This document shows, piece after piece, positions 56,508-64,000 of a stretch of DNA of 64,000 nt. A program made the position numbers and the translations under genes. This stretch comes from Rubripirellula reticaptiva (GTDB lineage Bacteria > Planctomycetota > Planctomycetia > Pirellulales > Pirellulaceae), in contig NZ_SJPX01000001.1 of NCBI RefSeq assembly GCF_007860175.1, forward strand, positions 682,001 to 746,000. Reading direction: 5' to 3'. A model generated the notes under the pieces. The model had not been told where the DNA came from. It ran no database searches and was given only the letters and a program-made list of their open reading frames with translations. How positions within the stretch are numbered: position 1 is the first letter of the stretch; each line of letters begins with the position of its first letter.

Positions 56508-58735
56508 AACATTCCTCGCTCGATCGCTGTGCTGTGCTTCAGTTCGATGCATTGGCTCGTGCCTTGTTCTCTAGCGCTGCATTAATTAGCACGTTGATCA
56601 TTGCGATGTCCAACGTCAATGCAGAGGCTGCGGAGATCGATTTCGATACCGAAATTGTGCCGTTGCTGTCGAAAGCGGGCTGCAACGCCGCGAGCTGTCA
56701 TGGTGGTGCGGCGGGCCAAGCCGGGTTTCGCCTTTCGCTGTTCGGCGGTGACCCCGAGTTCGACTATCGGACGATCGTTCGCGAACTTTCTGGCCGCCGA
56801 GCGAACCTTGCACGCCCCGCCGATAGCCTGATCCTGTCAAAACCGACTGCTCAATTGGAACATGGCGGCGGGCAAGTTCTGGAACCCGATGGAGAACCAG
56901 CAGAGACGATCGAACATTGGATCGCCACCGGTGCTCGTCGAAGACAACTTCGGAATCTGGAGCATTTGCGAGTGACTCCAACGGACTTTGTCGCTGACTC
57001 TGTGCCGGCGACCGTTTCAATCCAAGTGACGGCGTTCTTTGACGATGGTCTTCAGCGAGACGTAACTGCCCAGGCAGTTTACGTTAGCCAAAACGAGTCC
57101 GCCGTGACCGTCGACGATTTTGGCATCGCGACAGTTACTGCCCCCGGCCGTCACTGGGCAACGGTACAGTTCGCAGGCCAAGTGGCGACGGTTTCATTCA
57201 CCACGCCAATGGGCTCCGAAAAATTCACGCTGCCCAGCTCTGCGACAAACAATTGGATTGACGAACAGATCAACACAACCCTTCGTCAGTTGCGAATTGC
57301 CCCCGCAAACCCCACAAGTGATTCCGCGTTCCTGCGAAGGTTGTCGCTTGATCTGACGGGTCGATTGCCTTCTCCCACTCAGATTGAACGCTTTGTTGAT
57401 GACGAGGCAGACGATGATGATTGGCCGGCCAAACGTTCACGCATGATCGACGACCTTCTAGATTCAGAATCGTTCGTCGACTACTGGACGCATCGCTTGG
57501 CCATCCAATTGCGGCTTCGCAAACCCGGCACCGATGAAGTCGCGGCCGACGTGTTCTACGACTGGCTAAGGGACCGCGTTGGCGACGACACCGGCTGGGA
57601 CGAGATTGCAAAGTCGTTGATCCTTGCCGAAGGGGACACGCACCAAAACGGGGCAGCGACCGTCCACCGTTTCTTCGCAACTGCACGCGAGGAAGCGGAG
57701 TACATCAGCGAAGTATTGATGGGGGTCCGGCTGAGATGTGCGAATTGCCACAACCATCCGCTGGACCAATGGACTCAGGACGACTACCACGGGCTGGCTG
57801 CTATCTTTGCCGGGTTCGAACGAAACCAGCATGTGCGATTTACCGGGCGTGGAACCGTCATTCACCCACGCACCGGATCCGACGCGCTGCCTCGCATCCC
57901 CGGTGGTCATTTCCTGCCACCGAACGCCGATAACCGCCACGAATTTTCCCGGTGGCTGACCGACAAAGACAATTCGTACTTTGCTAGGGCCATGGTGGGT
58001 CGCGTTTGGCAATCGTTGATGGGACGTGGCCTGATTCATCCGGTCGATGACCTTCGCGCGACCAACCCCGCTTCGCACCCCGGACTGCTGGATCAACTGA
58101 CACGTTTCTTTGCCGAAAATGATTTCAAGCTCCGTCCGCTGATTCGACTGATCTGTAACTCCGCCGCTTACCAACGATCCTCGGCGGCACCTGCGACAGG
58201 TCCGACCGACGACACAATGCAGTTCTACGCCCGCGCAATCGTCAAACCGCTAGACGCTGAAGTTCTGGCCGATGCGATCAGTGACGTGACCGGCGTCCCA
58301 GAGAACTTTAACGGCGTGAACCGGGCTATCAACGTGGTCGACCGTGCGTCGACGTCCGACAGCTTGCAGTTTCTTGGACTGTGTCTGCCTGGCGAAAACT
58401 GTTCCACGCCCAGCAGCTCGGGTCGCGGGATCGCATCGAAACTGCATCTGATGAACGGAGATTTGCTGAACGCCAAAATCATCGACAACGATGGTCGGCT
58501 GCAGAAGATGATTAGCAAGAAAATGGCAACCAGCGAGATTGTTCGTGAGCTCTATGTTCACGCATTGTGTCGCGTTCCGTCGGACCGCGAGCTGACTCAG
58601 TGGATCGAACGCATCGATGCCAGCGCGAATGCAAATACACAAGAACAAGAAGCGGAAGCGGAACAGAGGCATCAGCGGAGCGAAGACTTTTTTTGGGCGC
58701 TGCTGAATTGCCATGAATTCACTCACAGCCATTAG
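56504..58735 (+). CDS. Cytochrome-like protein with Ig-like, DUF1549 and DUF1553 domains
   Basis: A 743-residue exported protein. The N-terminal domain has the heme-like motif CNAASCH (C60, C65, H66) with the GGAAGQAGFRLSLFGGDPEF context typical of the CX4CH subgroup of planctomycete cytochromes. A bacterial Ig-like (BIG2) domain follows at about 160-235 (VTPTDFVADSVPATVSIQVT). DUF1549 runs about 245-430, with a second heme motif CANCH at 412-416 in NHPLDQWTQDDYHGL. DUF1553 is at the end (RVWQSLMGRGLIHPVDDLRA), shorter than in the module B protein. It is coupled to the thioredoxin-like gene by a 4-base overlap and lies 7 bases before the DUF1501 gene. Confidence 0.9.
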   Translation: MKHSSLDRCAVLQFDALARALFSSAALISTLIIAMSNVNAEAAEIDFDTEIVPLLSKAGCNAASCHGGAAGQAGFRLSLFGGDPEFDYRTIVRELSGRRANLARPADSLILSKPTAQLEHGGGQVLEPDGEPAETIEHWIATGARRRQLRNLEHLRVTPTDFVADSVPATVSIQVTAFFDDGLQRDVTAQAVYVSQNESAVTVDDFGIATVTAPGRHWATVQFAGQVATVSFTTPMGSEKFTLPSSATNNWIDEQINTTLRQLRIAPANPTSDSAFLRRLSLDLTGRLPSPTQIERFVDDEADDDDWPAKRSRMIDDLLDSESFVDYWTHRLAIQLRLRKPGTDEVAADVFYDWLRDRVGDDTGWDEIAKSLILAEGDTHQNGAATVHRFFATAREEAEYISEVLMGVRLRCANCHNHPLDQWTQDDYHGLAAIFAGFERNQHVRFTGRGTVIHPRTGSDALPRIPGGHFLPPNADNRHEFSRWLTDKDNSYFARAMVGRVWQSLMGRGLIHPVDDLRATNPASHPGLLDQLTRFFAENDFKLRPLIRLICNSAAYQRSSAAPATGPTDDTMQFYARAIVKPLDAEVLADAISDVTGVPENFNGVNRAINVVDRASTSDSLQFLGLCLPGENCSTPSSSGRGIASKLHLMNGDLLNAKIIDNDGRLQKMISKKMATSEIVRELYVHALCRVPSDRELTQWIERIDASANANTQEQEAEAEQRHQRSEDFFWALLNCHEFTHSH

Positions 58736-58742
58736 GTCAACC

Positions 58743-60071
58743 ATGACACCACACGGCACATCGCTTGGACGTCGAGACTTCCTTCGCGTTGGCGGGATTC
58801 CTGCCCTGGGATTGGGAATGCACGCTTTGCCAACCCGATCCGCGGCGGGGGCGGAACTGGCGAAGGCACCGGCCAAGGCCAAATCTTGCATTTTGATCTG
58901 GCTCGACGGCGGACCAAGCCACCTGGAATCGTTCGACCCGAAACCAAACTCGCCACGGGAAGTCCGCGGGCCGTTTGGCGTTATCGGTACGTCAGTGCCC
59001 GGCATTCACGTAAGCGAACTCTTGCCACGAACGGCTGCGACGATGCAGCATTCGACGATCATTCGATCGATGACGTCGCCATTAGGCGAGCACAATTTTG
59101 GTACGCATTATCTGTTGACCGGATACAAACCAACACCCGCACTGAACTATCCAGCCATGGGTTCGGTCATTTCGCATCTCGGTTCCCGCGAAACCTCGAT
59201 TCCGTCGCATGTCGCGGTACCCGACCTACGAGTTGGCGGCGGCAAGTTCCTGGCCCAGGGCTATCTTCCCGCCAATGTTGCTCCGTTCGAAGTTAGCGGT
59301 GATCCAGCAAACAAAGATTTTCGCGTTCGCGATCTCGATCCGTTCCCGGGTATCGTGGACGAACGGATTGACCGCCGAGCTGCCTATTTGCGGGCCCTCA
59401 ATCGCATCGACGAAAACGTGCAATCGAGCTCACCAGACGACCCCGCCTTCGAACAAGCCTATCGGCTGATGACGTCAACTTCCGGCAAGCGTGCCTTTGA
59501 CCTGTTGGCAGAGTCCTCGGAAACTCGCGGCCGTTACGGTGCGAAGTCGATTGGACAGTGTTGTTTGCTGGCCCGTCGATTGGTCGAAGCCGGCGTTCCG
59601 TTTGTGACCGTCAACAATCGTGGCTGGGACACGCACAACGATTTGGTCACACGGCTGAAGGAGGGATTCACTGGCGCGAAACAACCCGTAGGGCTGATTC
59701 CATCACTCGACATGGCCTATTCGTCGCTAATCACCGACTTACATGACCGCGGACTACTCGGCGAAACGTTGGTCGTCGTGATGGGCGAATTCGGACGCAC
59801 TCCCAAACTCAATACGCTCGGCGGTCGAGACCACTGGCCACGTGTGTTCAGCGTGATGATGGCCGGCGGCGGCATCGGGGGCGGGCAAGTGATCGGGTCC
59901 AGCGACGACATGGGCGAAAGTCCTCACGACCGCCCCGTGACGCCAGCCGACCTAGCCGCAACCATCTATCAATTGCTGGGGATCGATCCCACGACCATCT
60001 TGAACACGGCAGACGGCCGCCCTGTCAAAGTGAGCTTGCATGGCACTCCGATCAGCGAGTTGGTTGGATGA
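58743..60071 (+). CDS. DUF1501 protein with twin-arginine signal
   Basis: A 442-residue protein with Tat signal (LGRRDFLRVGGIPALGLGM, Arg pair at 10-11). DUF1501 motifs are SCILIWLDGGPSHLESFDPK, VSELLPRTAATMQH, SMTSPLGEHNFGTHYLLTG, VTVNNRGWDTHND, VVVMGEFGRTPK and GGRDHWPRVFSVMMAGGG. The WDTHND and GRDHWP sites are the Asp/His pairs expected for metal binding in the alkaline-phosphatase-like fold. It starts 7 bases after the cytochrome stop; an ATG at 58713 would overlap that gene and gives no better leader. Its stop overlaps the WD40 gene start by 4 bases. This is the third cytochrome-Tat pair of the window. Confidence 0.93.
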   Translation: MTPHGTSLGRRDFLRVGGIPALGLGMHALPTRSAAGAELAKAPAKAKSCILIWLDGGPSHLESFDPKPNSPREVRGPFGVIGTSVPGIHVSELLPRTAATMQHSTIIRSMTSPLGEHNFGTHYLLTGYKPTPALNYPAMGSVISHLGSRETSIPSHVAVPDLRVGGGKFLAQGYLPANVAPFEVSGDPANKDFRVRDLDPFPGIVDERIDRRAAYLRALNRIDENVQSSSPDDPAFEQAYRLMTSTSGKRAFDLLAESSETRGRYGAKSIGQCCLLARRLVEAGVPFVTVNNRGWDTHNDLVTRLKEGFTGAKQPVGLIPSLDMAYSSLITDLHDRGLLGETLVVVMGEFGRTPKLNTLGGRDHWPRVFSVMMAGGGIGGGQVIGSSDDMGESPHDRPVTPADLAATIYQLLGIDPTTILNTADGRPVKVSLHGTPISELVG

Positions 60072-61222
60072 ATCCTTGGCATCCTCGACGAAAATTCCAG
60101 TGTCGTTTGCTGATCGCAATCACAGTGGCGATTACCGTATCGCTTTCGCCATGCCTGGATTCGGTTGCAGAGCAGCCCGAAAACGAACGCGCTGCCGCAT
60201 CAGTGACAGCGCCGCCCGTGACAGCGTTAGCGATGGCCCCGTCCGGTGACAGGATTGTTTCCGGATCACAAGCCGGAATCTCGATTTACAAATGGCCATC
60301 AATGGCGATTGTTGAAAGTCACGATTTCGAAATCGGGCAAATCCAAAGCTTGCGATTTTCACCAGACGCAACACGATTGCTGATCGCCGGTGGCAAACCG
60401 AGCGAGGTTGGACAGTGGCAAATCGCGACGTGGCCGGACCTTTCGATCGTCGCATCAAGCTCGGAGCACGACGATGTGATTCACTCTGCGATCTGGCTTT
60501 CGGATGATCGATTCGTCACAGGGGCCGCAGACACCGAAGTGATCCAGTGGCAAATGCAGTCGCATGCGGACGCCAGCAGTCGAGCCACAATTGTCAGGCG
60601 CCTGACCGGCCATTCTCGCCGAGTGCTCAGCGTCGAATCAATCGACCGTGGTCGGCTGTTGATTTCAGCCGGTGTTGACCAGAGCCTGCGAGTGTGGAGC
60701 AACGACGCGGATTTGGTGACGCCGCTGCGAGTCCTGGACAACCACACCGGCATCGTGCGTGACCTCGCCAGACGCCCCGGTGATCACCCGATCGCATACC
60801 TGGCATCAGCCAGCGCGGACAAGACCGTTCGAATCTGGCAACCGTCGATCGGCCGACTTGTACGATTCGCCCGGTTGCCGGTCGAACCACTTTGCATCGC
60901 TTGGTCCAGCGACGGCAATCAGATTGGCGTCGGCTGCATCGACGGCAAGCTACGGATCGTCAACGCTAACACCGTCACAGTGGAACAAACGCTGCCAGCG
61001 GTCAACGGCTGGGCCTACTCCATCCTGGCCACCCAAGACGGCAGCTACATCATCGGCGGCACCGACGGAAAACTAGCCCACGTCAAACCCATTCCCCCCA
61101 CCAACCCGCTAATGCAAAACCATCAATCCACCCCAGCGACGCAAGGCGGACGTCGTGCCGTCATTCAGCCGGGTCTTTCGTTGGCATGTCCCAGCGGATT
61201 TTGTAGAGACGCTGATCACTGA
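60068..61222 (+). CDS. Secreted WD40 repeat protein
   Basis: A 384-residue exported protein (signal LLIAITVAITVSLSPCLDSV). WD40 repeats can be followed through the body: VTALAMAPSGDRIVSGSQAG, IQSLRFSPDATRLLIAGGKP, HSAIWLSDDRFVTGAADTEV, VLSVESIDRGRLLISAGVDQ, LASASADKTVRIWQPSIG and IAWSSDGNQIGVGCIDGK, giving one seven-bladed propeller. It is probably a protein-binding scaffold for the coupled cytochrome and DUF1501 proteins, an inference from the operon. The last 21 codons overlap the end of the convergent gene and look unlike a propeller, so the tail may be a chance extension. Confidence 0.88.
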   Translation: MNPWHPRRKFQCRLLIAITVAITVSLSPCLDSVAEQPENERAAASVTAPPVTALAMAPSGDRIVSGSQAGISIYKWPSMAIVESHDFEIGQIQSLRFSPDATRLLIAGGKPSEVGQWQIATWPDLSIVASSSEHDDVIHSAIWLSDDRFVTGAADTEVIQWQMQSHADASSRATIVRRLTGHSRRVLSVESIDRGRLLISAGVDQSLRVWSNDADLVTPLRVLDNHTGIVRDLARRPGDHPIAYLASASADKTVRIWQPSIGRLVRFARLPVEPLCIAWSSDGNQIGVGCIDGKLRIVNANTVTVEQTLPAVNGWAYSILATQDGSYIIGGTDGKLAHVKPIPPTNPLMQNHQSTPATQGGRRAVIQPGLSLACPSGFCRDADH

Positions 61223-62087
61223 TTTGAATTGGCTTCGCGTCGGTGAATCGAATCGTGTCGCTCCACCAATCCTCTGCCGTAGCTTGGTGAAAGACGATTC
61301 GATTCGACGTGGCGTGACGATCGACCGACTTGACCTTTTCTTGATCTCCAAAACCTTCGGCGACAAGGAAGTTGAGTTCGTCACAATCGAAAGTCAACAC
61401 TTGCGTGTCTGTGGTCACGTAGAGATGTTTAGCATCGTGTTGCGGCGAAAGATCGTGTCCGCCGTTACTAGGTAAGGACGTCCGTGAACGTACCGACCAT
61501 CGTACAGCCGGCTTTGCGTTGGCATCGGCAACCAACGCCAGCAACTCCTTCTCACCGAGCGCCCAGAGGCAGTCGCGTTGGGCGTCCCAAACCAATCCGT
61601 GGGCTCCCAACAACACAAGTGACTGCACGACCATCGCAGGCTGTTGAATTTCGTCGCGATCGAAGAACTGAACTTGATCACCACCGAAACTCGAAGCAAC
61701 CGCAACCTGACGACCGGGCAACAAGCAAGCACTGTGCGCGTTGCGTGATTCGGCTAAGAACTTGCATGCTTTCGAGGATCGATCTATCAGTGCGACCGCG
61801 CCACTCGACGACGTGATCAACAGCAAGTCGCCTTCACACGGCTTGCAGTCGTCCGTCGAACGAAACCGTTTTCTAATGTCTTCTGGAATGGATGGCGATT
61901 GTTTCGAATGCCAACTCCATTTCTTGACCTTCGGGTCTTCGATCGCGATGACAAACACCTCATCGCCGCCACAACAAATCAGATCATGCGTGTCCGCAAA
62001 CGCTGTCGTTGAAAGCGTGGCGATAGCGAGGAAGCAAGCTAGAAAGCAGATCATAAAAGTCGCACAGGTATCTCTAGCACGCTTCAT
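61161..62087 (-). CDS. Secreted DUF6528-like protein
   Basis: A 308-residue exported protein (signal FMICFLACFLAIATLSTTAFA). After cleavage it begins DLICCGGDEVFVIAIEDPKV, which I recall as the opening of DUF6528, a predicted beta-propeller family. Repeated strand-turn units follow (LLLITSSSGAVALIDRSSKA, VAVASSFGGDQVQFFDRDEI, GLVWDAQRDCLWALGEKELL, HDAKHLYVTTDTQVLTFDCD). Function unknown. It converges on the WD40 gene with a 62-base overlap of the two 3' ends. Confidence 0.75.
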   Translation of the reverse strand: MKRARDTCATFMICFLACFLAIATLSTTAFADTHDLICCGGDEVFVIAIEDPKVKKWSWHSKQSPSIPEDIRKRFRSTDDCKPCEGDLLLITSSSGAVALIDRSSKACKFLAESRNAHSACLLPGRQVAVASSFGGDQVQFFDRDEIQQPAMVVQSLVLLGAHGLVWDAQRDCLWALGEKELLALVADANAKPAVRWSVRSRTSLPSNGGHDLSPQHDAKHLYVTTDTQVLTFDCDELNFLVAEGFGDQEKVKSVDRHATSNRIVFHQATAEDWWSDTIRFTDAKPIQISDQRLYKIRWDMPTKDPAE

Positions 62088-62228
62088 CGGTGGTCTCCAA
62101 AAAAGAGATGTTGGACAGATTAGATTCCGAGACCCTGGCCCTCTGCGCAGTGTTCACCAACTAGCGCGAATGTTATTGAGGGCAATCGTCCATGACGAAC
62201 TGCCGCCATCCGCGTTGATTCCTGGAAC

Positions 62229-62543
62229 CTATTGAAAAAAACTGAAAGCAAGTGTGCCGACGGTGATGAATCCCAGGACGACAATCAACAGGTTTGGCAT
62301 GACCTTGAACTTCTTCAGCAACGAGGGGCCAAACTGGCTAAGCAACACCAGCGAGACAACGATCCCAAGAATTGCCCCCGCTGTGATGCCTCTCGCAATC
62401 AGAAACGCCGACAGCAGGAGGAGTCCGCCGGTGATACTGCCGGCGATCAAAGAAGCTTTGCTTGCCGCTTTGACATACCCGATGACTCCTCCAAAGACGA
62501 CAAAAGCTCCGAAGATTGCTGTCACGATTACCGGATAGTCCAC
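62229..62543 (-). CDS. TMEM14-family small membrane protein
   Basis: A 104-residue protein with four predicted membrane helices (about 4-22, 31-49, 52-70, 82-102). It has the family marks GGVIGYVKAASKASLIAGSI and the Gly-rich second helix GGLLLLSAFLIARG. Eukaryotic members sit in inner organelle membranes (fatty-acid or heme-precursor transport). Bacterial members have unknown roles. No coupling to its neighbours. Confidence 0.85.
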   Translation of the reverse strand: MDYPVIVTAIFGAFVVFGGVIGYVKAASKASLIAGSITGGLLLLSAFLIARGITAGAILGIVVSLVLLSQFGPSLLKKFKVMPNLLIVVLGFITVGTLAFSFFQ

Positions 62544-62967
62544 AAAGTCTCTTTAATTTCAATGGCCAATTTCTGGCAGAAGTGATTCTGCGGATTCGAA
62601 CACAAGTCCATCCACACAAACTGCCTTTCACTGAATTGTAATGGCTCGCCCCCAAGGTACCAGCCACCAGCACCACCTCCACGCACTTCGCACACCCGCG
62701 CAGAACTCAAAGCTGCTTCTGGACAAAGGGAACTTCCATCAGGTGCCATCCATCAACCCGGCGGGGACTTCCGTGAACTGTCGGTCGACTTCGGCCGCGC
62801 GTGCGCGGTGCTCAATAGTTTCTGAGTCCTTGAACTGCAGCGCCCGAGTGCTCGATTGCCGAAGTGCTTATAGCACGGTGCGCCTGGGCAAATCGTTTCA
62901 CTGAGATTGTGGAGAACGCGATTGTCGTTACAAAACAGGCTTTCACGTTCTCTCTAAGCGAAGCGTA
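62544..62967. other. Gene-free region upstream of MFS gene
   Basis: About 420 bases between the divergent TMEM14 and MFS genes, presumably carrying both promoters. No reliable gene, hairpin or operator was seen. Confidence 0.4.
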
Positions 62968-64000
62968 ATGCTCCACCGGGCTTCGGATACATTGGCCGCC
63001 AGGCTGCCGTTTTTCTACGGATACTTGATGATTCCGCTTGCGATGGTGCTGCAAATCACAACCAGCCCTGGGCAAACGTTTGCCTTTAGCGCGTTCACGC
63101 CGTCGTTTCGCCAAGCGTTTGCGATGAGTGACAGTCATCTCACATTGGCTTACATGTTGGGGACGTTCTTGGCGGCGATCCCACTCACCATTGTCGGTCC
63201 GCTGTCGGATCGTTTCGGATTGAAGTGGTTGTCAGCGTCGGCTGTTCTGGGAGTGTCGGCAACCTGCTGGCTCGCCGCGACTGCATCGGGCTGGTGGAAT
63301 TTGTTGCTGGTTTTCTTCCTACTACGTTTTCTCGGTCAGGGAGCATTGAGCTTGTTGAGTGGAAATGCGATCTCGATGTGGTTTCGAAATCGCATCGGCC
63401 GAGTGTCGGCGATGATGAGCATCGGAACAGCACTCGCGTTCGCTTGGGTGCCGGGGCTGATTGCCGACTCCATCAATTCCATCGGCTGGCGGCAAACGTA
63501 TCAGGGGATCGCGTTATTGGTCACGGTCTGCACCCTGCCACTTGTGTTGATCTTCTTTCGGAATCGACCTGAAGAGATTGGTCAGTGCGTCGATGGCGGG
63601 CAACCGCATCGCACGCTCAACTCCGGCGCCGTCCCCAAGAATGACGGCCTTGACGAGCCCATCAAAATTGAGACCGAGCCGTCGCTGACATTCGCTCAGG
63701 CGATACAGACGCCAGCGTTTTGGATCCTCGCCGTGACGAACTTGGCCTGGGCGCTCATCGGAACGGGCGTTGTGTTTTACCTCTATACCATTTGCCAACA
63801 GCGTGGTTTCGACGCCCGCGTTCCCAGCAACCTGTTCAAGACTTTCGGCCTGTGCATGTTGGCCGGACAACTTGGAGGTGGAGTGCTTGCTGACTTTGCG
63901 CGTTTGAATCGAATGCTTGGCGTTGGCACAGCGATGCTGTGCATCGGCATCGGTTCTTTGCTGGTCGGGCGAAGCGAAACGACACTGCACACATTCACCG
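62968..64000 (+). CDS. MFS transporter, N-terminal part (cut by window edge)
   Basis: The frame from the ATG at 62968 is open to the window end (344 codons). It encodes at least eight TM helices of the major facilitator superfamily. The loop between helices two and three reads GPLSDRFGLKW, the A-motif of the family. A hydrophilic central loop (RNRPEEIGQCVDGG onward to about residue 240) separates the two halves, as expected. The N-terminus (FFYGYLMIPLAMVLQITTSP) resembles monocarboxylate or oxalate/formate-type antiporters. The substrate is unknown and the C-terminal part lies outside the window. Confidence 0.88.
   Translation, partial: MLHRASDTLAARLPFFYGYLMIPLAMVLQITTSPGQTFAFSAFTPSFRQAFAMSDSHLTLAYMLGTFLAAIPLTIVGPLSDRFGLKWLSASAVLGVSATCWLAATASGWWNLLLVFFLLRFLGQGALSLLSGNAISMWFRNRIGRVSAMMSIGTALAFAWVPGLIADSINSIGWRQTYQGIALLVTVCTLPLVLIFFRNRPEEIGQCVDGGQPHRTLNSGAVPKNDGLDEPIKIETEPSLTFAQAIQTPAFWILAVTNLAWALIGTGVVFYLYTICQQRGFDARVPSNLFKTFGLCMLAGQLGGGVLADFARLNRMLGVGTAMLCIGIGSLLVGRSETTLHTFT

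Noticed and set aside
56504-58735. Possibility that CNAASCH is not a heme site
   Set aside because: Spacing is CX4CH, not CX2CH, but the surrounding context matches the planctomycete subgroup where this spacing recurs, so I kept the cytochrome-like call while marking it as likeness.
62528-62749. Minus-strand open frame of 73 codons upstream of the TMEM14-like gene
   Set aside because: It overlaps the start of a well-supported membrane protein and has no motif.

Overview
The window is chromosomal DNA from a planctomycete of the Pirellulaceae type (Rhodopirellula and relatives). The sequence itself supports this: five sulfatase-superfamily loci; heme-binding proteins of the DUF1549/DUF1553 and DUF1587-1595 families paired with Tat-exported DUF1501/DUF1552 proteins; ECF sigma factors of the Rhodopirellula/Verrucomicrobium type next to FecR-like membrane proteins; a BBP7-type beta-barrel protein; SHD1-domain secreted proteins; and a giant surface protein carrying the planctomycete N-terminal motif LEGLESRQLMA. 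I saw no rRNA, tRNA, CRISPR array, intact insertion sequence or integrase.

Layout. 1-15.3 kb: an ABC exporter pair (permease cut by the window edge), folC, a 1699-residue metzincin/dockerin surface protein, a Cys-rich BBP7 outer-membrane protein, a single-TM protein of unknown function, an Sfp-type phosphopantetheinyl transferase, a small membrane protein and a WalJ/YycJ-like metallo-hydrolase. 15.4-35.1 kb (all minus strand): two head-to-tail modules built on the same plan. Module A (26.7 to 15.4 kb, in transcription order) is ECF sigma, FecR-DNRLRE, multi-DUF cytochrome, DUF1552, three sulfatases, PhyH dioxygenase. Module B (35.1 to 26.9 kb) is ECF sigma, FecR-LamG, iduronate-sulfatase-like protein, PSCyt1-DUF1549-DUF1553 cytochrome, DUF1501. 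I infer two separately regulated systems for sensing and desulfating sulfated polysaccharides, with periplasmic redox/Tat partners of unknown role.

35.5-43.0 kb: a zinc-ribbon protein, an FG-GAP propeller protein, an SHD1 protein, a phosphate-selective-type porin, a sugar-mutarotase-like protein and a small phage-like beta-sandwich protein. 43.0-50.2 kb (minus): a photolyase cluster (SDR-like protein without the catalytic Tyr, photolyase, 4-TM protein), preceded by a complete arsenic operon arsR-acr3-arsD-arsA-arsC with two palindromic sites that look like ArsR operators. 50.2-52.1 kb is a gene-poor stretch with a decayed gene whose C-terminal part resembles plant IQM proteins.

52.1-64 kb: a second SHD1 protein, a VF530-type protein, a MYG1-type nuclease, then a translationally coupled operon (thioredoxin-like, DUF1549/DUF1553 cytochrome, DUF1501, WD40). 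This is a third version of the cytochrome/Tat pairing, without sigma factor or sulfatase. It is followed by a DUF6528-like secreted protein, a TMEM14-like protein and the start of an MFS transporter cut by the window end.
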